A stretch of DNA of 64,000 nt from Micropterus salmoides (GCF_014851395.1 NW_024041150.1:7510208-7574207); one strand, 5' to 3'; shown: positions 40,700 to 54,065, counted from the stretch's first letter. Notes: generated by a model from the letters alone, not told the origin. A program made the numbers and translations.

Positions 40700-42065
40700 T
40701 TTGAGAAATAAAGATAGTGTTTGTGGTACTGACCGCACTCTCAGCCCAAAGACTTATTAACACGGATTAAAGACGTTTGGTCCTGACAAGTTCCAATGGG
40801 CCAAAGAGGGAAATATTATTTATTTCAAAGAGATTATTTCTTTTGTATTTCTTTATTTTAAATGTCTACTTTATTTTGTTTTCTATCATCTGTTATTATT
40901 AGTTTTTGTTCTTTATTTTATTTTGACTTCCTAAATAAATGATTCCAGTTTCTGACTCATTTCTCTTTAACTTGTTTAACATTTCCTCTACCTGTTCATG
41001 TTATCAGCTGTTGTGCCTCAATATTCAGCTGCTAAACAAAGCAGTGTTAAAGTGCCACATATTTGAATGGGGTCTGGTGTATCTGAGCTGCTCTTCTTCT
41101 CAGGGCTGCGTTTGATGATGCTAAACTGGTGGTACAGTGTTCGTTCAAAGGGACTTGAACCACAAGTTTCATCATATCAAGGTCTCTTGGTTCTGTAGTC
41201 CCCAAACAGATCAAGATCCTTTCCAGACAGTCAGACTGGATGAAAGACACATGTCACACACAGCTTTGAGGAAACATATGGCGCCCTCATGGTTCATGTA
41301 GTTCACGTTTCTCAGCGCTCCACCTGGACACAGTTGAGGCAGGACCCTGCTTCACCTCATGGGTGTAATGAAACGTTTTTCATTGCTGTAGCTGCCCCCT
41401 CTGATTCTGCTAGAACCCCTCCCAGCATATCTGAAAAATGCAGCAGAGGAGCGAGGGAGCGACGACAACAAGAGTAACAGACCTCAGAGTCTGGCCTGTT
41501 TCATCACAGTCAGGGAGGGGCCAGAGAGTTTAGCTGAACTAAACTGTCAAATCCAATCAGACACGTCCGAGCTGAGTTTGTACCAACGAGACTCCATGTG
41601 ATTCTATATTCAGTGAATAGAAACACTTTAGTGTGTAGTTCCTCTTTAACTACTGAAGCTTTGTTTGATCCAGCAGCAAGAAAGTGCTGCATCACAAAGA
41701 GAAGTTCGGCCCTGTTCTCCAGCCCACTGGAGTTTGCAGGCCTCTGATGACCGACAGGTGCTAGAGATTTAACAGATTAACAGATGTTTTACTTGACAGA
41801 TGAAACATGTCTTTCTAAATATAACGGAGAAGCTTGTGGTGGTTTAATTTAAACCCAGGTCTCTCACACAAAAGGCATGTGTCTTAGAAACTGAGCCGCC
41901 ACCAACCACCTTCAGGCTGATGTTGTGGTTTGGGGTTTTTGGGATTGTGTTTCTTGTTTCCTGTGTTATTTTGTAGCTCGTCTTCCCCTTGTGTCATTGT
42001 CTTGTTTTACTTCCTGTGTCTGTGCTCACTGGTTGTCTGATGTGCATCACCTGAGCCTCTTTGTC
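40700..42065. other. Unassigned region
   Basis: About 1.3 kb without a recognisable gene. Short frames on both strands lack domains. The part from 41930 to 42065 is rich in TGTTTC/CTTCCTGTGTC words common to fish repeats and abuts the I-like LINE. Confidence 0.3.
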
Positions 42066-43302
42066 TTCACCCAGAAAGTGGTGATCGAGTTTGCAGAAGT
42101 TTCTGGTAGTAAACTACATCCAGTGGAATGTACTAAGGCAATTCATGATGAGATCAGACACATTAGACAAGCAAGATTTCTGAGTAAAGGCAAGATGTTG
42201 ATTGGAGCAGTCAACAGCAACAGGAGTGCCATTTAAAAGTCCCGTTCCTGGGGCTAATCGTAAGGTTAGAGGAGTGATTAGTGGAGTTCATTTAGATATT
42301 GGTTTTGAAGAAATTGAGAAAGAAGTTAAAGGAGATAGAGTCACGGCAGTGAAACGTCTTCCTACTAGATATCAGGGGAAATTAGTTGACAGTCTCTGTT
42401 CTACTGTAATTTGAGGGAGACCTGCCACAGAAAGTAATGATTGGCTGCATGAATTGGGCGTGTGGCAGATGAGAGTAAATCTAAGCCAAGGTGTGCTGGA
42501 GAACATGAGAACATAGTGCTGCTTATCAGGGATGTGAAGTTCAAAAAGAGCAAAAGATATTCAGAGATACAAAATAAAGTATCATATGCTGAAGCAGCAA
42601 AACAAGTCTCATTGGCAGTGACAGCGGATTCTCAAGCAATTGGTCCAAACACCTTCTCAGCAAACGACTTTCCTAAAGTACCACAAATGCATGAGTGCCA
42701 GAAAGTGTTGACCTAAGTGTGCAGTTAAAGGCGATACTCTGATAGTGGATAAGTTAGTGGGGGGTGCCACCTTTATTAAAGAAGGAATGTCTTATGGGAC
42801 AGTAGCAATGAACCACAGTACTGATTTAGAGGTGTAGAGGTAGAGGATTTGTATAATCCATGTAAAAGAATGAAGAGTTTGATCAAGGACACAAAATAAT
42901 ATGGTGGGGGGATTTTAACGCTCATAATACACTTTGGGGTGGGAAAAATACAGATTAGAATGGATTAATTTTGGAGGAATTAATTGAGGATAAAGGTTTG
43001 GTTTGTTTAAACAATAGACAAGGTACAGGGGTCAGTGTAAGTAATGGAGTGGAGTCAGCGTTAGATCCAACATTGGTGTCCAGTGAATTAGCTAGTGGCA
43101 GTAAATGGGACGTGCAAAGTGATAATAGTATTGGAAGTGACCATTTTCCAATTGGAATTCATTTTGAGGAAAATCTCATGATTGAACTTGATGGGGTTGG
43201 AACAATTCGCCTTACACTAAAACAGCAAGGGAAACGTACATACCCAAAAGATAAGGTTACAGGCTGAGCTGATCCCTGCTGAGGAGATTACAGTCAGCAG
43301 CC

Positions 43303-44702
43303 AGGGCCCTGTTTCAGAAAGCAGCTTCAACAAACTGTAACAAAGTGTAAACCTGAACTGAGTTTTCGGTTCCAGAACAGCTGATCAGAATCAGTTCAGT
43401 CTGAGTATGTTGGGCCTGATGGAAGCGCGTGCGTGGGGATGAAAAAAAAAGCCTCATCAGTGGAGCTCCGATACTAAGATTCACCATGGCAACGGGTAAA
43501 TAAAGGCAGAGCCTCCATTTTAATCTGGTGGAGCTTGAAATATGAACGCTGCCAACGCATGATTGGCTTTAAAACGCAGGAGTGGAGGATCGATACGTGA
43601 ACCTTATTACATTTTATACAGTGTTGTTCATTCATCATTTACCAAACTGGAATTTCTTTAATGAATGATAAAGAGCTGGAATTCTCCTCCAGCCTGTTAC
43701 TCATTTTAAACAGCTACAGGCCTGTTTATTCAGCTGGAGCCTGACGGGACTAAATGCCGGTGACAATAACTGAAAATATTAATCGAACAGATTAGACACA
43801 GTTTAGGCTCCTCATGGACCTCTGATTGTAAAGTGACAGGCCTATGCCCATTAATAATTTTTTTGCAATGTAAAATGTGTCTAGGTTCAAACTGACGTCT
43901 ATGTTACATTAATAAAATCTTGCTCATTTCGTATTTTATGAAATGCTGTCAAAACACATTCAGACTATCAGCAGAGAATGAAAAACTCCCTTTTAAACAT
44001 GTAGGCCATTTGTTTCAGCCGCACCACAGTCATCCTCACTCAGAAATCTTCACATCATATCCAGCTGATAACTGAGAGGAATGTTCAATCTGTGCGACTA
44101 CAATATGAAAGGTTACTGTTCACTGATCAGTTTTATACAGCTTAGTTTAAACAGTGATTACTGCAGCACTGTAGCTTATGGTAAGTGTTTTTGTGCAACT
44201 GTTGCCAGCCTGACAGCTGCCTTAATGTCCACAGAGTCACTGTGTTATAAAGGACAGTGTAGTCTATAGATTTGATTCTGTGCTGAGGATAAATCCACGA
44301 TGTCCAAAGAAAACTCTCTGTCCAAACATCGATGACAGATTGATCATAAAGAGTCATGTTCAAGATCATGTTTAGGTAAAAAATAAATAAATAAAATAAA
44401 AACCTAACAGCCTATTTAACCGTGATTTCGATGTTTCTAAAAACGTAACTGTGTTCCAATATGTGCTTTGATATAGACAGTCTGAATGAGGAAATGTCAC
44501 ACTGCCACTTCAGGCTCTGCAGGAGGGGACGAGTCAGAGAAACTCAGCGTTAGTTGAAGTAAACCTCCTCCGATCAGGTCAGGTTCACAGACCTAGAGTT
44601 TATATGATCTCGCTCTCTGAAACCAAAAACCCAGAGTTTTCTTCATCTCGGGCTCAACTTACTCAGAGTTTTCACTAAACCCGCTTCCTGAAACAGGGCC
44701 CT
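43303..44702. mobile_element. TIR element, PIF/Harbinger-like MITE
   Basis: Ends are AGGGCCCTGTTTCAGAAAGC and its inverse GC(T)TCCTGAAACAGGGCCCT, with further inverse words CAGAGTTTT/ AAAACTCTG-like inside the right end. Length about 1.4 kb; no transposase seen. I could not settle a 3-bp target duplication. It sits in the middle of the interrupted I-like LINE. Confidence 0.6.
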
Positions 44703-45427
44703 GCTTACTTTCGTTAAACCACCCCTACCTAAACCAGATAAGCAATTATCCTGCACCTGTACACACTTTAAAAAAATATACATTAACGAAAAAAGTCCAC
44801 ATGATGAGTTTCTCAGCGTGTATTTGGAGATATACCAGGTTATACCACGCCGGGCAACACTCACAGATATTAGTGGCTGGAGGCTCGGCCGCACTCCGAC
44901 ACATCAAACCAACATTACAGACTTTATCACCATTTCCCACACATTCAATACACCCTTCAAAACCCCCGATGTGCCAGCAGTTCATTTTCATTCTAACGAC
45001 TTAAATTGTCCGGATTGAACCAGATGTCCTCTGCGTTAAAAAGAAGAAAACAAAAAGATAGCAGGTGAAGCGTGGCGAGCCGCCGCAGTCAATAATGTTC
45101 CAGTTAATTTACACAACCTCGCCACAGTCTGTTTAGCCGATAAGATGATGCCGCAGTCCAGAAAGGTCCCAACATATAATCCGGCAAAAAGAGTTTCTTT
45201 GTTCCTTTGTGGAGTTCGTCTGGCAAACATTACACAGAGCCCACTAAACCCAGACCGCTCCACCTGTTGCACTCCAGAGTTCCCCCCAAACGTCACTTCC
45301 CACTCTCCTTTTAAAAGCTCTCCGGTGGCAAAACAATAATGAAGAAAAAGAACACGAAGGAAAGTCCTTTATAGCAATCCGTGATTCCACCACAGGCACA
45401 TGAAGGAAGAACCAATACACTCAGAGC
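44703..45427. other. Unassigned segment inside the interrupted LINE
   Basis: This accounts for the remainder of the interruption. It has GC-richer stretches (GGAGGCTCGGCCGCACTCC near 44880) and overlapping short frames on both strands without domains. It might be part of a larger element or host sequence. Confidence 0.3.
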
Positions 45428-46400
45428 ATGTTAACCAGCACATTCAAATCTGTACCTGAAGGCAGAATAGGTGACTATTACAGGGTTACAAGATGGAAAC
45501 TGGGGAAAGCAGACTGGAGTAAATTTGCATGTTGTGATGAGGAGTTTAATAGGATTGACATGTCAGGGGAAGTGGCTGAAATAAATGAAAGTATTATCAA
45601 AGCTATATTAAATGAGCATCAGGAGCAACTGGAACGAGTATTAGTAAAAAAGAAAGTTAAAATGGTACCACGGTGGAACAATGAATGTTCTGAAGCCATC
45701 AGAAATAGAAATAAAATGAGAACTGAAAAGAAATCATTCAATGTCAAATTGACTAGATTATGAAAGTGCTCAGTAGTAAGGAAGGTAATCAAAAGGGCAA
45801 AAAAGATGTATTGGAGAGAATTCTGTTCAACTATTGGAAGAACATCACCACTAGATAAAGTGTGGGGAATGATTAATAGAATGAGGGGAATCAGGCAAGA
45901 TAAGGACTTTCCAGAGCTGAAGAAAGGGGAAGAAATAGCTTGTGAGAATAAGGAAAAGGCAGAGATGTTGGTAAAGAACTTTGTTAAGATTCATAGTTCA
46001 GATAATTCGACAGAAGACGGTAAAATCAGAAGACAGCAAACATTAGATAGGTATCCGGAGGTACGTAAACGCTAATCAGAGTCCTCTAGATGAGGCCTTT
46101 ACCGTGCCTGAGCTGAGGAGGGCTCTGAGTAAGTGTAAAAGAACGGCTCCTGGAAAAGACAATATAAGCTATACTATGATAGAACATTTAAATGGTTCTG
46201 CATTGGGTAAAGTACTGGAGTTATTTTACAAGGTTTGTGAGGAGGGTAAGCTTCCAGTAGGGTGGAAAGAATTTAGAAACCTGGGAAAGATTCTACAAAT
46301 CCAGATAACTATAGACCGATAGCTTTAACTTCACATGTGTGTAAAACCATGAAAAATGAAAATGATCCAGAAAGAATAACATATTACTTGAAAAGAAATG

Positions 46401-47025
46401 AGCAGTGTTTGGAAACGTCTGAGCTTCGGGATCTCGACACAGCGTCGACACGTCAGTATCGAGCGTCCCATCCCTACTACAAAGTGTAGATAAACCCTGT
46501 ACTTACCAGTTACCAGGCTATCGTAAACCCACAAACTAAGGAAGTGCAAGCAGACGGGAGCACAGTAAAGACGCCAAACTTATAGACGATAAGTAACAAA
46601 GGAAATTGCCAGTTTTGGTTTAACGCATTAAAAGCGTCTTCACTCTCTGCAGAGCAAACGTAGACTTCGCACTGTAACATAAGTTAGACCATGAGTGGGT
46701 TGATTCTGATATATTATCTGTTTCCTGTTGTTGAAAAGAGCATCGCTTTCTTTTGATGGATATTCGCCTGTTTCTTTTCACATCAGTTACTATGTGTTTT
46801 ATAGCGCTGTCCGACGGTGAGTCCATAAACAGAAGGTCGCAGGTGAAACTAATCTTGGCTTTCACTCAGCAGCTACCAGCGGTTATTTATTTGGGAACCA
46901 ATCATTTTTGAGATGCACATGTAGTATCAGGTTAACTGCTGAGGTAGGAACCTTGTGCAGGTGTTGATTGCAGGGAGGAATAATAAAGCCGGGGTTCAAC
47001 CGACACACTGATGTGGTCCTTGTGT
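46401..47025. other. Unassigned region with one DNA-transposon-like end
   Basis: Near 46425-46478 the minus strand begins GTAGGGATGGGACGCTCGAT and continues with a GTCGACGC palindromic word, a form usual for termini of fish DNA elements. No partner end was found. The rest shows no gene. Confidence 0.3.
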
Positions 47026-47027
47026 AG

Positions 47028-47560
47028 AGCCTCCCAGGGGCGTTTCCAGGCTCTTGAAACATTGGGGGCTTAGCCCAGCGCAGAAATCTTTCATGTTTTC
47101 ACCCCCCACCACCCCTTTGCCACCCAAAGTACGTCTGTAAAGCAACAGTAAATGACCTCTACACAGTAACTCTAACAACTGTCTCATTTTCTGATAATAA
47201 TTAACACCGACAGTGTTAATTATTATCAGGGGGTCCTTCACTGATTTTCTGGTGGAAAAGTCTTTATTTTTAGAAGGGGAAGGTCAAAATGTAGGTGTCT
47301 GTGACAATTCAGAATAGAAAAATATAATAGAATGTAATGCAGTAATCAGTAGCTCATTCTTTTTTTACCTTAAGTTACTTTTTTTTAATACAGAGATTTC
47401 TTCTATATTTACATTGCAGGCTTATTGTGCAAATAAACCTTTCTCGTAGCATTTTTATTCATTAATTAACATTTCTTGGTGCAAGCTATTTTTCAGAACA
47501 TTTTTAACAAATGCGTTTAAAAAGTGGTGGCTACATGTCCCCAGCGTCCCCACTGTAAAT
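47028..47560. mobile_element. hAT-like element fragment
   Basis: The left part (CCAGGGGCGTTTCCAGGC, then GGGGGCTTAGCCC) and the right part (AGTGGTGGCTACATGTCCCC, CAGCGTCCCCACTG) resemble the two ends of fish hAT elements. Internal sequence is AT-rich with a perfect hairpin at 47191-47229. No transposase is present. Confidence 0.4.
47191..47229. repeat. Perfect 17-bp inverted repeat
   Basis: Arms 47191-47207 and 47213-47229 are exact inverse complements around CGACA. It lies in the hAT-like fragment and is AT-rich. Confidence 0.9.
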
Positions 47561-48066
47561 GACCCTCCCTCCCTGCTCCCTCCCTACAGGTTGAGCTACT
47601 CCATGCTTACCACTTCACCCCTGCTCTCCTCCTGCTCTCTCGCTGTCCCTCAGCACTGTCACTTTCACTCAGTTTCACTGTCCCAGGCCTCCACCTCTGC
47701 CTGGCAGTGGCCCGGGCTCTCCTTTACTCCTTCAAGGTCCTGTGCCTGCATTATGCAGGGTAGGCTATGCAGCTGATGTTGAGGCTAGAAGCTCCAGTAC
47801 CAAACATATCGGTTATTTTCGCCCATTTGGGTTTTTTTTGGCCCACAACACAAGAAACAGCTCGAGCAGAGGGGGAGGGAGTGGGGGCTAGTAAGAGATG
47901 TGATTGGGCCAGCCCAATGTCAGTATAGGCATTTGCTTTATGGGCCGATCGTTGGCCCATTTTTTAAAATCAGTTAGGCTATATAAATAAATAATTTACG
48001 TTACATCGGCCCTAAAGGTCCGTCGGCCTACCGGGTATTTGACCGGTAGCCTATGCTAGATTACCC

Positions 48067-51000
48067 ATGAGGATACCCCCATTAGACCGTCTCACAGACA
48101 CACAGCCCGTCTGGGACTCCAACGAGACAGTAAAAAGGGAGTTCCCAAAGCTTTTCTGTGGATTAGGCAAAATGGAGGGCGAGTACTACATAGTCCTGAA
48201 ACCAGGCGCTCAGCCTTTCTCCCTCCCACTCCTGCCAAAGGTCAGAGAGGAGCTGGACCGTATGGAGCAGCAGGGAGTTATCTCAAAGGTGGAGGGGCCC
48301 GCTGAATGGTGTGCGCCTATAGTGGTGGTGCCGAAACGCACGGGCAAGGTGAGAATATGCACCGATCTCACAGAGCTGAACAGACAAAGCTGAAGTTATG
48401 AGAGAGAAGCACCCCCTCCCCTAAGTTGAACACCTTGGGACAGCTTGCTGGGGCCAAAGTGTTTTCAAAGCTAGACGCCAACGCAGGCTTTCGGCAGATT
48501 CCACTGTCCAAGGAGTCATCTCTGCTAACCACTTTCATAACTCCGTTCGGGCGGTATTGTTACAATCGCCTCTCGTCAGCACCAGAACCCTTCCAGAAGC
48601 GCATGTCACGCATCCTGGAGGGCCTGGAGGGTGTTCTGTGTCAGATGGATGATGTGCTCATTTGAGGAGCCACACAGACGGAGCATGATGAGAGACTGTG
48701 GAGAGTACTGTGACGGAGCAGGAGTGACGCTCAACGACAAGTGTGAGTTTTCCAAGAACAGGATAAAGTTCCTGGGGCAGGTCATTGAGGCATCAGAAGT
48801 CAGCGCTGACCCTGATAAAGTGAGCGCGGTAAAATCCATGCCAGCGCCCAGTAACGTCAGCGAGGTGAGACGCTTCCTGGGGATGACAACCCACCTGGGG
48901 AAGTTCCTGCCCCACTTGGCTGAGAGAACGCTGTAGCAGGTCTAAAGCTATGTATGATTTTAATACAGTTATAAAAATTATTATTAATTACATGCCTCGA
49001 AACTAAGGGCACCACCCGATATTCCGTTCGCCCAGGGTCTAGTGATTCCCTGAGTATGGCTAATAATTAGACAATTATTCACTAGTGATCAGTTAGTTAA
49101 CAATCGCTCAATTATCTTAAATCAATCAGTCAATCTCATATCGAAGGGTAAATTTGTCTAGGAGTTTAGGACTAAAGATAATGTATTAACAGCTATTGGA
49201 CATCACTGATCACAGAATGCAGGGTTTTGGTCTTACTGCGTGTCGCTTCTCCCAGCCGGGTGTTGGTCAACGGCCTCACGCTGGCTGAGATCCACGCGTT
49301 CTCGGTTAGGACAGCTTAAAGCTGTCGGCCAGTTGCTTTCTCTGCCAGGGAATTGCTCCGGGGGTCCGTCTTTTGTCGGCTTTAATGGAGAAACTCGCAG
49401 TGGGGCCCAACCCCGGTGCGGGTCAAAGGTTTGGTCGTCCTTTGTTACCCCCTGCCACGTGCCTGGGTCCGAGGAGGGATAAGGCTTAAAAAGAACTTGG
49501 TCGTTCTTGAATTAAAACTAGTGTAACTTAACGGTCCAATAACTTTTAACATACAAAAGAAAAGAAAAGAAAATAAGCAAGTAAAGTTTCTGGAACGAGG
49601 GAGAGCTGTGGTCGCGGTGCTTCGCGTGTGAGTGAACCAGCGTGTGTGTCGCTGTTTTGTCTGTTGGGGCGTGTTTCCCAGAGGGCAGTCCTTTGTTTCC
49701 CAGAGGGGGCTTTGTTTTCGGTTTCCCGAGGGACTGTCTTTCTTTAGACATATTAATCAAAAACAAATCTATTGCCGCATATTGTAATCAAATATCTTCC
49801 CACAGTCAAACCTCAATTCTCAAAGTTTAAACATTTGATAACAGGAAAACAATTGTCAGTAGTTAGACCTTAAAATATTAGCATTTCAGAATGATATCAG
49901 AGGAGAGGAACTTAACTAGCTTTCATGGATATATTGGCTGTTACACATTCTTAGAGAATATAAGCAAGATACACGAATGGCATTAGATTATTGACAAGAT
50001 AAATTTCAGAGTGACATTTAAACATTAAACGGCATTTCAGACGATGGCATGTAATACTTATTTTGTCCACTTGGGGGAGCTCAGGTTACATGACGATAGC
50101 TTGGATTAACCCTAAAACAATCTTTGCTCAGGAGCTGAGGAATTTGGTTAGTTAACACTAAATTCAAGCTGGCACATTAATCGAGTATAGGATGACATTT
50201 CTTAATCATATCCTTTCTAAAGGAATTGTCAGAAAGTATTGTGAACAAGCATTGGTGACACATAAAATGAAGGAAAGTCATTAACCTTGCTGAAAATTAA
50301 AACACTGCAAAATTTACTTATTTAGATTCTTTTCAGCAACAATATCAACAACAGATAGCAACAACATGGTAACATAACTACTAACCTAAGAGACAGCACC
50401 ACTACTAACTTAGCAAGGATTATTATTTAAAGAGAACAACAGTTTATATGAAGCATTGTTTTAGTTTAAGAAGGTCGCAATCCTGGCTTATCACGTTTGC
50501 ACATCAACTGAAAGAAGAGACGGGAGTGGTGTTTTATGGCCCAGCCATTCTATGGGAAAAAGGGACCAGAAGTCCGGTACTTTGATGTCCTGAGGCACCC
50601 TATAGGGAGAGGGATTGGACACTTCTTTTTGCTGTCCTGCTAAGTGTCTATTGACACCTTTACGGCGTCCTTAAGCAATGCATGTCTGATTGAGTCTCTG
50701 CGGACCCTTACCGAACCCCAGGCGATGTCTCTAGTTTTTGCATGTCAAAAGGCCAACCTCCAGGAGAGGAAAACTTTCCTACCCCCCTCCTTTTTCTCAG
50801 AGAGAGAGGTAAGGGATTTTTGAGTCTCCAAATTATTTGATAGAAAATGCACAAATCCAGTACCACTGTTGGTTCACAACAACGCAACCTCTCAGAGACC
50901 TGCTGAGAAAGTCCAGTATGTGGGCATGGGGACCGCAACAACAGCAGGCCTTCGATAGCATCAAAGAAGAGCTGATGACATCCCCGGGGCTTGCATTGTA

Positions 51001-51900
51001 TGACCCTAACACTGAAACGCTTGTCTCCGCTGACTCATCCTCATGGGATGGGCGTCGTTCTTCTCTAGCGGCAAACACTCACAGAGTGGAAACCTGTGGC
51101 GTATGCCTCGAGAGCCGTCAGCAGCGCTGAGCAGCGATGTGCCCAGATTGAGAAGGAGGTGCTGGCATCAACATGGGCCTGAGAGAGGTTTGCAGAGTTC
51201 CTCATCGGGAAGAGTTTTCACTTTGAAACTGACCACAAGCCCCTGATTCCTCTACTCGGCTCAAAGAGCTTAGATGAACTTCCTCCACGCATACAGCGTC
51301 TGCGCATGCGTCTAATCAGGTTTGCCTACACCATATCACATGTGGCTGGCAAAGACATTGCAACTGTGGATGTGCTGTCCCGAGCTCCTGTCAGACACAC
51401 TGCAGAAGGAGGAAATCAAGCTCTATGTTGACTCTGTCATAGCGAGTCTCCCAGCTACAGAAAAGAGGTTAAGAGAAATTCAGAAACACGCAGTTGAAGA
51501 AATTCTGTGTTGAAGGATGGCCAGATAAATTCTCCATTGAAAGAGTGTTCCAGCCCTATCTGCCATTTTCAGGTGAGCTCACAGTCCAAGATGGTCTACT
51601 ACTGTACGGCAGCAGGATAGTCATCCCAGCATCACTCAGGGCAGACATCCTGTCCAAGCTGCATGAGGGCCACCTGGGAATAACAAAATGCGAGCTAAAC
51701 ATTCAGTGTGGTGGCCAGGCCACAGCAGAGAGCTGACACAAATGATAGAGAAATGTGATGTGTGTAGCCGTGAGAGAGTAAATCTCAAAGAAACAATGAT
51801 GCCTACTGAGTTCCCGCCAAGACCATGGTCTACTGTAGGAGCAGATTTGTTCCAGATAGACAACAAACAATACCTGGTCATTGTGGCCTTTCTCTAGGTT
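48067..51900 (+). mobile_element. Ty3/gypsy pol remnant split by an LTR-like insertion
   Basis: Left part 48067-48931: reverse transcriptase with FSLPLLPKVREELDRMEQQG, GVISKVEGPAEWCAPIVVVP, RICTDLTELN, KLDANAGFRQIPL, LEGLEGVLCQMDDVLI (the catalytic xxDD), CEFSKNRIKFLGQVIEASE and RRFLGMTTHLGKFLPHLAER. Right part 50882-51900: TQPLRDLLRKSSMWAWGPQQ, ALYDPNTETLVSADSSS (RNase H), DHKPLIPLL-type words, LPPRIQRLRMRLIRF, DVLSRAP, and integrase with MIEKCDVCSRERVNLKETMM (zinc-finger end) and WSTVGADLFQIDNKQYLVI (first catalytic aspartate). Many frameshifts and stops; gag, protease and the integrase end are missing. No LTR of its own was recognised. Confidence 0.9.
48932..50881. mobile_element. LTR-like insertion inside the gypsy pol
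   Basis: The insertion begins TGTAGCAGG and ends ACAACA, the TGT...ACA form of an LTR. The flanks repeat ACGC (48928-48931 and 50882-50885), a 4-bp target duplication. Joining the flanks at one ACGC restores LAERTQPLRDLLRK without frame change. At about 1.95 kb with no pol motif it is a long solo LTR or a non-autonomous LTR element. Its left 300 bp match the minus strand of 26330-26817. Short frames within it are probably meaningless. Confidence 0.75.
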
Positions 51901-53440
51901 TGTCATTTTTTCCTCTAGCTTTTTATGGGAGTAATTGTACTTTTTCTTGTATTAGCACTGACATGATGGACATGAGACAGGACAGCAGCGATGGGGGCAG
52001 GAGCAGAACAGAGTTAAAGCACCAGTTTATGGTTAGATTGATGATGATATGGCTTATTTAGTTATCTACTCAAAGGCTCAGCTGAAGTGAGTACTTTACT
52101 TTAGGAGAGTTAGAGAGATGTTTCTAGTTTTGAAAATGTATTTTAAAGGCTCATTTAGTTATATATACTCTACGTCCATAAAATTCTCAAGAATGCAGGA
52201 ATAAAGGTCTCTAAAGACCCAGAGGCCCCGACAAATGCTTTTTCCAGAGAGTGGGCTGACCAGGGACAAACTGCTGGGCCATGTTTTTTTAAACTTGTGT
52301 CCTGAGGTGTGCCTGCGTCTCTGCTACGTGTTCATAAACAACAGAAAAGTAGTCAGTTGTCACACAGCTACTAGACATACTGTATATTCTAAAACTCATA
52401 GTAAAAGACTTTGTTAGGCCAATAGCATGTCTTCAGAGTTTGCATTGAAGGCAGTTCTGTGTTCACAAATTTGTTGCAGGGAGCGTCAGGGCCAAGTGAA
52501 ACACAGGAAATATCCCAGACAGCTCACAAGTGTATAACTAAATTCATTTGTACTGTGGCAGCTACATTAACTAGCAGCTGTTCCGTGGTTTTCATGGTAT
52601 GTAGTCTGTTTTGTTCTGGTTATTTTATACTCCGTCTCTACTTCACCAACTAACGCGACCCACCTTACTACCCTGTATACCACTGTTGATTTAGTCTGCA
52701 AGAAAGGATGTAACAGTAAAAAAGCTAATGTGGAGCGATATGTTTCCTAACGTTAGCCTATAGTGATGCAGCCAGGAGCAGCCAGCTAACGCTACATTAG
52801 CTCAGACCTGCCGCTGTTTGCTTCTTAACATCAGTTTAGGTTTATTGTCGTTTTACCGATACTCAGGTACACAGCTTCTCACCTCTCAGTTGCTGTAACT
52901 AATGTGACCCACATAATATACAACACTGCAACAAAATGCTCACAACAACAAAGAGGAAGAGCCATCCACTAACACTAGTTACAGTAAAAATACGTACTGC
53001 GGTCTAACTGTTATAAAGTGTGACACAATCTCACAATATTCAGTCCAGCTCACTAAATGTTTCATTATCATCCAATACATGTAGCTGTGCTCACATTGCT
53101 GAGCCTCCGGTGACAGATTCACAGATAGTAAAGATAGTTACTGAAAGCAGCAGGCGAGCTAACGATGTAGCACGTCGGCTAAATGCAGTAAATGTACAGT
53201 GATCATGTAACGAGCATGGATTAGTTCAAGCTGCAGCTGATAAAACTATTACTGTAACGTTGCAGTGGGAATTTACCTGAGTTCCCAGCTCTGTCTGTCT
53301 ATAGTCACTGTCACCTTTTTTCGGGAGGATTGTGCCGATATGCGGCTCGCTGCGCTGAATGAAAGGTACGGCGCCGGTGTTGATCTGCCTCTGAGACGGG
53401 AACCTTTAAGTAACAGAGCCTGAACATGTCTAAGAGAAAA
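51901..53440. other. Unassigned region
   Basis: About 1.5 kb with no recognisable gene or repeat. Many GCTAAC/GTTAGC words occur near 52740-52820, common in fish intergenic DNA. Confidence 0.3.
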
Positions 53441-54065
53441 TCCACAGCCACATGGGTGGTGACCCGAGAGAGCCGGGTTTCTAGGGGTGAACACGAGACT
53501 ACATGGCTCGAGAAAAAACAGTAGTTGGTTCTCCTGTCTGTACACAGGCAGGGTGCTAAATGAACTGTTTTGTCCACCAGCCAGTAAACGCTCAAAGTCT
53601 ACCACTCAGTAGATTACCATTGTTTTTAGCTGCTGATGAAGTAAATCTAGCAGACATTTGCATATTTTACCAGTAACTGGCTGGTAGATGGTGCCATGTT
53701 TGGACCCTGTGTACAGGTTTTTTCATTGAGTTAAACTACAAGAAGCTAAAGTGTCTCTGCGATATTAGAGGTGTCTTGAAACAGAGCAGCAAAAGCAGGC
53801 TGCTGCCCTGTGCAGGGGGACTGAATCTTGTCCTGGAGTAAAGCTTAAGAAAACCTGCACAGCAGCAAGAAGAGGATGTTGCCTATTTAGAACGATAGAT
53901 GATGAATTGTAGACATGATGGAAAGTCTGACACACAGTAGCTTGTAGTCTAACCAGGAGCCTTCCATGGAAGACTAACAAGAAGTGAGCCTCCTGCCAAC
54001 AGAGACTATAGTGTGATGTTAGTTGGTTGATAAATAACTGATAAGTGATTGAGGATGCTGAATTA
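53440..54065 (+). repeat. Dispersed repeat family A, third copy
   Basis: This copy matches 5390-6120 in the same orientation. It lacks the extra CGCCCGACAGCGTGG stretch seen at 5446 and has GGACCCTGTGTACAGG inserted after GGTGCCATGTTT. Its tail also resembles 4118-4380 (GTGTGATGTT, TTGGTTG, ATAAATAA, GAGGATGCT). Confidence 0.8.

Larger units (their letters stand above)
42070..46400 (+). mobile_element. I-like LINE interrupted by a 2.2-kb block
   Basis: ORF1-like pieces occur at 42075-42715 (VVIEFAEVSGSKLHPVECTK, SKSKPRCAGEHENIVLL, KVSYAEAAKQVS). The endonuclease end follows at about 42890-43265 (GGDFN-like GGGILTLII, LEELIEDKGLVCLNNRQGTG, DNSIGSDHFPIGIHFEE, the SDH motif). Sequence resumes at 45428 with the linker and reverse transcriptase start: WKLGKADWSKFACCDEEF, KMVPRWNNECSEAIRNRNKM, RAKKMYWREFCSTIGRTSPL, APGKDNI-like TAPGKDNISYTMIEHL and NYRPIALTSHVCKTME near 46310. 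It stops before the catalytic palm. Several stops are present. The clade is judged from motif pattern. Confidence 0.78.
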
